Below, piece after piece: positions 1 through 7,394 of a stretch of DNA of 64,000 nt. Origin of the DNA: Streptomyces broussonetiae (GTDB lineage Bacteria > Actinomycetota > Actinomycetes > Streptomycetales > Streptomycetaceae); assembly GCF_009796285.1 (NCBI RefSeq), contig NZ_CP047020.1, positions 6,510,001 to 6,574,000 on the forward strand. The letters run 5' to 3'. The position numbers and the translations under genes are program-made. Each line of letters opens with the position of its first letter. Positions within the stretch are counted from its first letter, which is position 1. Below the pieces are notes generated by a model. It had not been told where the DNA came from. It worked only from the letters and a program-made list of their open reading frames with translations, and did not search any database.

Positions 1-1034
1 CCGGCCACGACGTCACCGGCGTCCACCTCGCGCTCTCCGCGAACCCGCAGTCCTTCCGCACCGGTGCGCGGGGCTGTTGCACCATCGAGGACTCGCGCGA
101 CGCCCGCCGCGCGGCCGACGTCATCGGCATCCCCTTCTACGTCTGGGACCTCGCCGACCGTTTCCGCGAGGACGTGGTCGAGGACTTCATCGCCGAGTAC
201 GAGGCCGGCCGTACCCCCAATCCGTGCCTGCGCTGCAACGAGAAGATCAAGTTCGCCGCGCTGCTCGACAAGGCACTGGCCCTCGGCTTCGACGCGGTCT
301 GCACCGGCCACTACGCCAAGGTGATCGTGCGCGCGGACGGCTCCCGCGAGCTGCACCGCGCCTCCGACATGGCGAAGGACCAGTCGTACGTCCTGGGTGT
401 CCTGGACGACAAGCAGCTCGCCCACGCGATGTTCCCGCTCGGCGACACGGTCACCACCAAGGAGGAGATCCGCGCGGAGGCCGAGCGCCGGGGCCTGGCG
501 GTCGCCAAGAAGCCCGACTCGCACGACATCTGCTTCATCGCCGACGGCGACACCCAGGGCTTCCTCGCCGGGCGGCTCGGCAAGGCCGAGGGCGACATCG
601 TCGACGAGTCCGGCACCAGGCTGGGCACGCACGAGGGTGCGTACGGCTTCACCATCGGCCAGCGCAAGGGGCTCAGGATCGGCACGCCCGCCCCCGACGG
701 CAAGCCGCGCTACGTCCTCGACATCTCCCCGGTCGACAACACGGTCACCGTCGGCCCGGCCACCGCGCTGGACGTCACCGCCCTGACCGCGATCAAGCCC
801 CGCTGGTGCGGTACCGCCCCCTCCGGCCCCGGCACCTACACCGCCCAGCTGCGCGCCCACGGCGGCGAGACCGAGGTCACCGCGGAGCCGGCCGACGGCG
901 AGCTGCGGGTGACCTTCACCGAGCCGGTCCGAGGCGTCGCCCCCGGCCAGGCGATCGTCCTGTACGACGGCACCCGTGTGGTGGGCTCGGCGACGATCGC
1001 GACGACCACGCGCGCGACGACGGCCGCGCTGTAG
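1..1034 (+). CDS. mnmA: tRNA-specific 2-thiouridylase MnmA (5' truncated by window edge)
   Basis: Installs the 2-thio group on wobble uridine 34 of Lys/Glu/Gln tRNAs in the cytoplasm, using persulfide sulfur from a cysteine desulfurase relay. The reading frame is already open at base 3 and ends with TAG at 1032-1034, so the N-terminal PP-loop ATP-binding part is outside the window. Visible family marks are the first catalytic cysteine in LRCNEKIKF, the second in SHDICFIADGD, and the central FTIGQRKGL motif followed by the C-terminal beta-barrel. The next gene is convergent. Identification is secure from these motifs; only the 5' end is missing. Confidence 0.95.
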   Translation, partial: GHDVTGVHLALSANPQSFRTGARGCCTIEDSRDARRAADVIGIPFYVWDLADRFREDVVEDFIAEYEAGRTPNPCLRCNEKIKFAALLDKALALGFDAVCTGHYAKVIVRADGSRELHRASDMAKDQSYVLGVLDDKQLAHAMFPLGDTVTTKEEIRAEAERRGLAVAKKPDSHDICFIADGDTQGFLAGRLGKAEGDIVDESGTRLGTHEGAYGFTIGQRKGLRIGTPAPDGKPRYVLDISPVDNTVTVGPATALDVTALTAIKPRWCGTAPSGPGTYTAQLRAHGGETEVTAEPADGELRVTFTEPVRGVAPGQAIVLYDGTRVVGSATIATTTRATTAAL

Positions 1035-1124
1035 CTCTCCGGGACCACGCCCGCGCAGGACACGGCCCGCAAGGGCTGCGCCCGGGCAGGAGTATGGCCG
1101 GGCGGGACCACGCCGGTCGGAGGA

Positions 1125-1913
1125 TTACGGCCGGGCCGTGAAGTAGTCCGCCAGCACCGGCCCCAGCACCTCCGGCTCCACCATGTGGGTCTGCCCCTCC
1201 AGGACCCGGTAGGTGCCCTCGGGCACGAAGTCGGCGACCGCGCGGGCCGCGTCGCGCATCCACCGGGGGCTCGCCCCGCCCGCGACCGACAGCACCGGCA
1301 CGGAGATCGTCGTGAGCCGGTCCCGGGGGAGCAGCCCGTCGCCCATGACCGTGTCGTCGTGGGCCAGGCTGGGCGCGACCGCCTCCATGCCGGCCCACAT
1401 CGGTGACTGGCGGGCGCCGCGGATGACCTCCTCGCCGAGTCCGGTCAGTCGCAGGAACAGCTCCACCGCGTCCCCGCGCCGGCCCGCGGAGAGAGCCTCG
1501 GTCAGCCGTTCCTTGTACACGGCCTCCCGTTCGGCCCCGCCCTCGAGGGCGTCGGCGTACGGGACCTCGTACACGGCCGCCCGGCGCACCGGCAGCCCGC
1601 TCGCCACCGCCTCGAGCACGAGCGCACCGCCCGAGGACACCCCGAACACCGCCGCGTCGCCGCCCACGGCGTCGAGCAGCGTCGCCAGGTCCTCGACCTC
1701 GCGCGCGACCGCGTAGGGCGCCGTGTCACCGCTCGCGCCGCGGCCCCGGCGGTCGTAGACGACGGCCGTGCAGCGCTCCGCGAGCCGTTCGGCCAGGGGC
1801 GCCATGGTGCCCCCGGTGGACATCGCGCCGCACACCAGGATCACCGTGGGCCCCCGGCCGGTCATCGCGTACGCCAGCGCGGTGCCGTCGCGGGAAGTCG
1901 TCTTCTTGTCCAT
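1125..1913 (-). CDS. alpha/beta-hydrolase
   Basis: A 262-aa protein of the alpha/beta-hydrolase fold. The oxyanion region is near VILVCGAMSTGG, the nucleophile elbow is GVSSGG (Ser as nucleophile), and the late catalytic His lies in GQTHMVEP near the C-terminus. The substrate cannot be predicted; relatives are annotated as generic hydrolases or esterases. The ATG at 1913 is chosen because homology starts at once (MDKKTTSRDGTALAYAMTG). It lies 63 bp downstream of the DUF427 gene on the same strand, so the two may share a transcript, and it is convergent with mnmA. Confidence 0.85.
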   Translation of the reverse strand: MDKKTTSRDGTALAYAMTGRGPTVILVCGAMSTGGTMAPLAERLAERCTAVVYDRRGRGASGDTAPYAVAREVEDLATLLDAVGGDAAVFGVSSGGALVLEAVASGLPVRRAAVYEVPYADALEGGAEREAVYKERLTEALSAGRRGDAVELFLRLTGLGEEVIRGARQSPMWAGMEAVAPSLAHDDTVMGDGLLPRDRLTTISVPVLSVAGGASPRWMRDAARAVADFVPEGTYRVLEGQTHMVEPEVLGPVLADYFTARP

Positions 1914-1976
1914 GCCGGTGCAGACTGCCGTACCGGCATGGACTCATCGCTCACGACACGTCGGTGCCGCGCGAGA

Positions 1977-2300
1977 TCACGACACTTCCACCTCGTAGAA
2001 GCAGAAGTGGTCCTTGATCTCCGCGACGCCCGGCTTCGGGTCCGGATACCCCCAGACCAGGTCCGGTGCGTCCGGCAGCGACCAGTACGACGCCGTGCCC
2101 TTGAACGGGCAGACGCTGTGGGTCCCGGAGGGGGTCAGCAGGTCGAGACGGACGTCCTCGGCGGGGATGTAGTACCGCACCGGGCAGCCCGTCTCGCGCA
2201 GCAGCAGGGGACGGTCGGTCTCCGCGAGCACCTGGTCGCCGTGCATCACGCGCACGTGCTGCTCACTCTTGTCGATGGTGATCGTGTGTCCTTCGGCCAT
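1977..2300 (-). CDS. DUF427 domain protein
   Basis: A 107-aa single-domain DUF427 protein (MAEGHTITIDKSEQHVRVMH...), a beta-tent fold family common in actinomycetes with no settled function. Diagnostic segments are RYYIPAEDVR, the CPFKGTASYW block and the C-terminal HFCFYEVEV. The ATG at 2300 is preferred over upstream starts because the domain begins there. It is divergent from the LOG-family gene with only 51 bp between starts, so the two promoters must overlap or lie back to back. It is probably transcribed with the hydrolase downstream. Confidence 0.85.
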   Translation of the reverse strand: MAEGHTITIDKSEQHVRVMHGDQVLAETDRPLLLRETGCPVRYYIPAEDVRLDLLTPSGTHSVCPFKGTASYWSLPDAPDLVWGYPDPKPGVAEIKDHFCFYEVEVS

Positions 2301-2351
2301 ATGAGGAGAGCACCGGAAGGCGCCCGGTTCTTCCCGCGTACGGTGGGCGCC

Positions 2352-2891
2352 ATGAACATCTGCGTCTTCCTGTCCGCCGCCGACCTCGACGAGCGGTACA
2401 CACGCCCCGCGCGCGAGTTCGCGGAACTGATCGGCAAGGCCGGTCACACACTGGTCTGGGGCGGCTCCAACGTCGGGCTGATGAAGGTCGTCGCCGACGG
2501 GGTGCACGAGGCGGGCGGCAGGCTGCTGGGCGTGTCCGTGGAGTTCCTCGCGAGCAAGGCCCGGCCCGGCGCCGACGAGATGGTGATCGCCGCGGACCTC
2601 GCCGAGCGCAAGAAGCTGCTGCTGGACAAGGCCGACGCCGTGGTGATCATGGTGGGCGGCACCGGCACGCTGGACGAGGCGACCGAGATCCTGGAGCTGA
2701 AGAAGCACGGCCGCACCGACAAGCCGGTCGTCCTGCTGAACACCGCGGGCTTCTACGACGGCCTCGAGCAGCAGTTCCGCCGCATGGAGGTCGAGGGTTT
2801 CCTGCCGCGCCCGCTGTCCGAGCTGGTGTTCTTCGCCCAGGAGCCGGTCGGCGCGCTGGCCTACCTGGAGGAGTCACTGGGCCACCGCTGA
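2352..2891 (+). CDS. LOG-family protein (TIGR00730, cytokinin riboside 5'-monophosphate phosphoribohydrolase type)
   Basis: A 179-aa Rossmann-like protein of the LOG / 'lysine decarboxylase-like' family, whose characterised members cleave the N-glycosidic bond of nucleotide monophosphates to release the free base. The signature PGGxGTxxE appears as VGGTGTLDE, with the first Pro replaced by Val; the catalytic Glu is kept. The N-terminal GGSNVGLMKVVAD loop would hold phosphate. The ATG at 2352 is preceded by TACGGT at 2339-2344, seven bases upstream, and no ribosome-binding site, suggesting a leaderless transcript. The physiological substrate is unknown. Confidence 0.85.
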   Translation: MNICVFLSAADLDERYTRPAREFAELIGKAGHTLVWGGSNVGLMKVVADGVHEAGGRLLGVSVEFLASKARPGADEMVIAADLAERKKLLLDKADAVVIMVGGTGTLDEATEILELKKHGRTDKPVVLLNTAGFYDGLEQQFRRMEVEGFLPRPLSELVFFAQEPVGALAYLEESLGHR

Positions 2892-2907
2892 TGCGAGCAT
2901 GGCGGGC

Positions 2908-3597
2908 ATGGCTACTCATGTGATCACCGGCGCCGGTTCCGGCATCGGCGCCGCCGTCGCCCGTCGTCTGCACGCGCGCGGGGACGAACTCGTCCTGCAT
3001 GCGCGGGACGCGGGCCGCGCGAAGGAGCTGGCGGCCGAGTTCCCCGGCGCCCGCACCCTCGTGGGCGACCTGGCGGACCCGGACCGGCTCTCCTGGGCGT
3101 TCTCGCACCAGACCCTCCCGGACCGCGTGGACTGCCTGCTCCACATCGCCGGAGTCGTCGACCTCGGCGGGGTCGGCGAGCTGACCCCCAAGTCCTGGCA
3201 CCACCAGCTCAACGTCAACCTGATCGCCCCCGCCGAGCTGACCCGGCACTTCCTGCCCCAGCTGCGCGCGGCCCGCGGACATGTGATCTTCGTCAACTCC
3301 GGTGCGGGTCTCAGCGCGCACGCCAACTGGTCCGCGTACGCCGCCTCGAAGCACGGCCTGAAGGCCCTGGCGGACTCGCTGCGCCAGGAGGAGCACGCGG
3401 GCGGTGTCCGGGTCACCTCGGTCTACCCCGGGCGCACCGCAAGCCCCATGCAGGCCAAGGTCCACCAGCAGGAGGGCAAGGACTACGACGCCGGACAGTG
3501 GATCGACCCCGAGTCGGTCGCGACCACGATCCTCATGGCTCTGGACCTGCCTGCGGACGCCGAGGTCAACGACCTGACGGTGCGGCCGGGGCGCTGA
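2908..3597 (+). CDS. short-chain dehydrogenase/reductase (SDR)
   Basis: A 229-aa classical SDR that should bind NAD(P). The cofactor motif TGAGSGIG is at the N-terminus, NSGAG and the catalytic YAASK motif (Ser/Tyr/Lys) follow, and PGRTASPM is the usual post-catalytic loop. The start is taken as the second ATG (MATHVITGAG, 2908) because the nucleotide-binding strand normally begins there; an in-frame ATG at 2899 would add only MAG. There is no clear Shine-Dalgarno site. The substrate is not predictable. It lies 16 bp after the LOG-family gene and may be cotranscribed with it. Confidence 0.85.
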   Translation: MATHVITGAGSGIGAAVARRLHARGDELVLHARDAGRAKELAAEFPGARTLVGDLADPDRLSWAFSHQTLPDRVDCLLHIAGVVDLGGVGELTPKSWHHQLNVNLIAPAELTRHFLPQLRAARGHVIFVNSGAGLSAHANWSAYAASKHGLKALADSLRQEEHAGGVRVTSVYPGRTASPMQAKVHQQEGKDYDAGQWIDPESVATTILMALDLPADAEVNDLTVRPGR

Positions 3598-3913
3598 GCG
3601 CCGACGGCACGGACGGCGCCACGATCCGGGCCCGGCCGACGCGAGCCCGGTCACGCAGCGAGGCGGCGCTGATCCTGGGCGCGCTCCCGGGAAATGCCGC
3701 CGCCGTGGAGGCCGCCCGTACCGGTGAACCCCCCGGCGGCGGTGCGCGCGCAGTTCCGTCAGGGCCGCCGGGTCGAAGACCCCGTCCACGACCGGCCGTT
3801 CGGGCAGCGGAGTGCCGAGGTCCGGGTTCGCCCGACGGTTTCGGGGGACGGGTGGGCATGGGCCGGGGACCGGGGGCGGAGCCACCCGGGCGCCCACGGC
3901 ATACCCTGCCGGA
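3598..3913. other. 316-bp intergenic stretch without a convincing gene
   Basis: Between the SDR and the MetE-like gene. No intact gene is supported. The minus strand reads NPDLGTPLPERPVVDGVF, then DPAALTELR, followed after a likely one-base shift by a glycine-rich run ending in a stop. This could be the decayed tail of an old gene, but no family is recognised. At the right end, TACCCT at 3902-3907 is a plausible -10 element for the next gene. Confidence 0.35.
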
Positions 3914-4921
3914 GTGAGTGAGAGCAACCAGTTCAGGTTCCCGGCGGCCACCGGCGTCGGATCCATGCCCGGCGGGGACGCCAGGGAAGCGGCCAAGACA
4001 GTGACCGGCAGCTTCGAGGACTTCCCGCACCTCGCCGAGCTGCCCGCCCGCGGCCCCGGCGCAGACATGATCGGCCGCAGCGCCGGCCTGCTCGTCGAGC
4101 TGTACGCGCGCGTGGAGCCCAGCGGCTGGCGGATCGGCGACCGGCCGGGCCGCGACACCAAGCGCGCCCGCTCCTGGCTGGTCGAGGACCTGGACGCCCT
4201 GGAGGAGTTCACCCAGGGATACGAGGGCGATCTCAAGGTGCAGGCCGTCGGGCCCTGGACGCTCGCCGCCGCCCTGGAGCTGAAGAACGGCGAGGCGGCC
4301 CTCTCCGACCCCGGCGCCTGCCGCGACCTCGCCGCCTCCCTCGCCGAGGGCCTCCGGCTCCACCTCGCCGAGGTACGGCGCCGCATTCCCGGCGCCCGCC
4401 TCGTCCTCCAGCTCGACGAGCCCTCGCTCAGCGCCGTCCTGCGCGGCCACGTCCGTACGGCCAGCGGGTACCGCACCCACCGCGCCGTGGACCGGCAGGT
4501 CGTGGAGTCCACGCTGCGGGACGTCATCGCCGTACACGGCGGTGGACCCGTGGCCGTCCACTCCTGCGCCCCCGACGTGCCGTTCGCCCTGCTGCGCCGG
4601 GCCGGCGCAGCGGCCGTCTCCTTCGACTTCTCGCTTCTCACCGAGCGTGACGACGACGCGATCGGCGAGGCCGTCGAGGGCGGCACGCGCCTGTTCGCCG
4701 GTGTCGTGCCGGGCACGGACGGCCCATTGTCAGACCCTGCCGGTAGCGTCATGGGTGTCAGGACGCTGTGGCGCAGGCTGGGGCTGCATCCGGGGTTGCT
4801 CACGGAGGCGGTCACCCTCACCCCGGCGTGCGGTCTGGCGGGCGCTTCCCCCGCCTACGCACGCCAGGCGCTCGCCCACTGCGTCCGGGCGGCGAGATCC
4901 CTCGCGGACAACCCAGAGTAA
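3914..4921 (+). CDS. MetE-like cobalamin-independent methionine synthase domain protein
   Basis: A 335-aa protein matching the C-terminal catalytic domain of cobalamin-independent methionine synthase (UROD/MetE-like TIM barrel), far shorter than full MetE (about 750 aa). Likely zinc ligands are in VAVHSCAPDVP (His and Cys) and the late TPACGLAGAS (Cys). Without the N-terminal folate-binding half it may be a core-MetE-type methyltransferase using another methyl donor. The GTG at 3914 is chosen because TACCCT sits six bases upstream with no ribosome-binding site, a leaderless pattern. It is followed closely by ligA (15 bp) and is probably cotranscribed. Confidence 0.85.
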   Translation: MSESNQFRFPAATGVGSMPGGDAREAAKTVTGSFEDFPHLAELPARGPGADMIGRSAGLLVELYARVEPSGWRIGDRPGRDTKRARSWLVEDLDALEEFTQGYEGDLKVQAVGPWTLAAALELKNGEAALSDPGACRDLAASLAEGLRLHLAEVRRRIPGARLVLQLDEPSLSAVLRGHVRTASGYRTHRAVDRQVVESTLRDVIAVHGGGPVAVHSCAPDVPFALLRRAGAAAVSFDFSLLTERDDDAIGEAVEGGTRLFAGVVPGTDGPLSDPAGSVMGVRTLWRRLGLHPGLLTEAVTLTPACGLAGASPAYARQALAHCVRAARSLADNPE

Positions 4922-4936
4922 CGGGAGGACAACACG

Positions 4937-7135
4937 GTGGCCGGCGACAAGCAGCAGGCGGAGACGGCAGTGCCCGCCGAGGCACGGGAGAAGCACGCGC
5001 AGCTCGCTGAGCAGATCGAGGAGCACCGCTTCCGGTACTACGTGAAGGACGCTCCCGTCATCAGCGACGCCGAGTTCGACAAGCTCCTCAAGACTCTGGA
5101 GGCCCTGGAGGAGCAGTACCCGGAGCTGCGCACCCCGGACTCGCCGACCCAGAAGGTCGCGGGGTCGTACGCCACGGACTTCACGGCGGTCGAGCACCGC
5201 CAGCGCATGCTCTCGCTCGACAACACCTTCAACGACGAGGAACTGGCCGCCTGGGCCGACCGCATCGCACGCGAACTGGGCGACCAGGAGTACCACTTCC
5301 TGTGCGAGCTGAAGGTCGACGGCCTCGCGGTCAACCTCACCTACGAGCACGGCCGGCTCACCCGCGCGGCGACCCGCGGCGACGGCCGCACCGGCGAGGA
5401 CATCACGCCCAACGTCCGTACGATCGCCGAGATCCCGGACCGTCTGCACGGCGACGAGGTCCCCGACCTGGTGGAGATCCGCGGCGAGGTCTACTTCCCG
5501 ATGGAGAAGTTCCTCGAGCTGAACGAACGCCTGGTCGCGGCCGGAGACAAGCCGTTCGCCAACCCGCGCAACGCCGCCGCCGGTTCACTGCGCCAGAAGG
5601 ACCCGCGGGTCACCGCCACCCGCCCGCTGCACATGGTGGTCCACGGCATCGGCGCCCTGGAGGGCTTCACCGGCATGACCCGGCTCTCCCAGGCGTACGA
5701 CCTGCTCAAGACCTGGGGCCTGCCCACCTCCACGCACAACCGGGTGGTCGACGACCTCGACGGCGTACGGCAGTTCATCGCCCACTACGACGGCGAGATG
5801 CGCCACTCCGTGGAGCACGAGATCGACGGTGCGGTCATCAAGCTGGACGAGATCCGCCTCCAGGGCCGCCTCGGCTCCACCGCGCGGGCACCGCGCTGGG
5901 CGATCGCGTACAAGTACGCGCCGGAGGAGGTCAACACCAAGCTCGTCGACATCAAGGTGGGCGTCGGCCGCACCGGCCGCGTCACACCGTACGCGCAGGT
6001 CGAGCCGGTCACGGTCGCGGGCAGCGAGGTCGAGTTCGCCACCCTGCACAACCAGGAGGTCGTCAAGGCCAAGGGCGTGCTCATCGGGGACACGGTCGTC
6101 ATCCGCAAGGCCGGTGACGTCATCCCGGAGATCCTCGGGCCGGTGGTCGACCTGCGGGACGGCAGCGAGCGGGAGTTCGTGATGCCGGCGCAGTGCCCCG
6201 AGTGCGGCACGCCGCTGCGGCCCATGAAAGAGGGCGACATCGACCTGCGCTGCCCCAACGCCCGTACCTGCCCGGCCCAGTTGCGCGAGCGCGTGTCCTA
6301 CCTCGCGGGCCGCGAGTGCCTGGACATCGAGGGCTTCGGCGCGGTGGCCGCCGCCGCGCTCACCCGTCCGCTGGAGCCGACCGACCCGCCGCTGGTGGAC
6401 GAGGGTGACCTGTTCGACCTGACGGTGGAGAAGCTGCTGCCCATCAAGGCCTACGTCCTCGACCCGGACAGTGGTCTGCCCAAGAGGGACCCCAGGACGG
6501 GCGAGGAGAAGGTCGCCACGGTCTTCGCGAACCAGAAGGGCGAGCCGAAGAAGAACACCCTCGCCCTGCTGGAGAACATCGAGGCGGCCAAGCAGCGCCC
6601 GCTGGCGAGATTCCTCAACGGACTGTCCATCCGGCACGTCGGACCGGTGGCCGCACAGGCCCTCGCCCGCGAGTTCCGCTCCATCGACCGCATCGAACAG
6701 GCCACCGAGGAGGAGCTGGCGACCACCGACGGCGTCGGCCCGATCATCGCCACCGCGCTCAAGGAATGGTTCGCCGAGGAGTGGCACCGCGAGATCGTCC
6801 GTAAGTGGAAGGCCGCCGGGGTCCCGCTCGAGGACGTGTCGACCGGCGACGACGAGGGTCCGCGCCCGCTGGAGGGGCTCACCGTCGTGGTCACCGGCAC
6901 GTTGGAGAAGTTCACCCGGGACGGCGCCAAGGACGCGCTGCAGAGCCGGGGAGCGAAGGTGACCGGATCGGTGTCGAAGAAGACGTCGTTCGTCGTTGTG
7001 GGTGACAATCCCGGATCAAAGTACGACAAGGCCATGCAATTGAAGGTTCCGGTCCTGAACGAGGACGGTTTCGGAGTCCTCTTGGAGCAGGGCCCGGACG
7101 CCGCGGCCGAAGTCGCGCTTCCGACCGAGGAGTAG
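4937..7135 (+). CDS. ligA: NAD-dependent DNA ligase LigA
   Basis: The essential replicative ligase (732 aa), which seals nicks using NAD+. In order: the NAD-binding Ia domain, the nucleotidyltransferase domain with adenylated Lys126 in ELKVDGLAV, the OB fold, a four-cysteine zinc finger (CPECG...CPNARTCPAQ), helix-hairpin-helix repeats, and a C-terminal BRCT domain (roughly residues 650-725). Starts at GTG 4937, with GGGAGGA at 4923-4929 as a good ribosome-binding site. A hairpin at 7145-7182 follows. A moderately long insert between zinc finger and HhH (DPDSGLPKRDPRTGEEK) is typical of Streptomyces ligases. Confidence 0.97.
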   Translation: MAGDKQQAETAVPAEAREKHAQLAEQIEEHRFRYYVKDAPVISDAEFDKLLKTLEALEEQYPELRTPDSPTQKVAGSYATDFTAVEHRQRMLSLDNTFNDEELAAWADRIARELGDQEYHFLCELKVDGLAVNLTYEHGRLTRAATRGDGRTGEDITPNVRTIAEIPDRLHGDEVPDLVEIRGEVYFPMEKFLELNERLVAAGDKPFANPRNAAAGSLRQKDPRVTATRPLHMVVHGIGALEGFTGMTRLSQAYDLLKTWGLPTSTHNRVVDDLDGVRQFIAHYDGEMRHSVEHEIDGAVIKLDEIRLQGRLGSTARAPRWAIAYKYAPEEVNTKLVDIKVGVGRTGRVTPYAQVEPVTVAGSEVEFATLHNQEVVKAKGVLIGDTVVIRKAGDVIPEILGPVVDLRDGSEREFVMPAQCPECGTPLRPMKEGDIDLRCPNARTCPAQLRERVSYLAGRECLDIEGFGAVAAAALTRPLEPTDPPLVDEGDLFDLTVEKLLPIKAYVLDPDSGLPKRDPRTGEEKVATVFANQKGEPKKNTLALLENIEAAKQRPLARFLNGLSIRHVGPVAAQALAREFRSIDRIEQATEEELATTDGVGPIIATALKEWFAEEWHREIVRKWKAAGVPLEDVSTGDDEGPRPLEGLTVVVTGTLEKFTRDGAKDALQSRGAKVTGSVSKKTSFVVVGDNPGSKYDKAMQLKVPVLNEDGFGVLLEQGPDAAAEVALPTEE

Positions 7136-7144
7136 CGGTTGAAG

Positions 7145-7182
7145 GCCACCCGATCGGCGCATATCAGATGCATACGGGTGGC
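7145..7182 (+). terminator. hairpin after ligA
   Basis: Inverted repeat GCCACCCG (7145-7152) / CGGGTGGC (7175-7182), a perfect 8-bp stem whose 22-base loop can pair further (GCAT/ATGC). There is no T-run, as is usual for Streptomyces. It lies ten bases after the ligA stop. Confidence 0.5.
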
Positions 7183-7394
7183 CCGGGCGCATTCGGGCAA
7201 CCGTTGACGACCGGTGCCCGTGGAAGCCTTCCGCGGCCTACTGTTGAGGTGTGCGCCTGCCGTGCCCAGCTGCGGTCGGGGCATCTCCGTGCGCTCTCAA
7301 GGTGCGGGGAACGTTTCTTCAACGCGGAGCCGCTGGTGAGTACGGGACATCGGGCCGCGTGGCGTGGGCACCGCCGGGTGTGAGAGGGACGGGA

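Noticed and set aside
3620..3840. Minus-strand coding-like stretch (NPDLGTPLPERPVVDG...)
   Set aside because: Needs a frameshift to reach a stop, has no start codon or ribosome-binding site and no recognisable family; at most a remnant.
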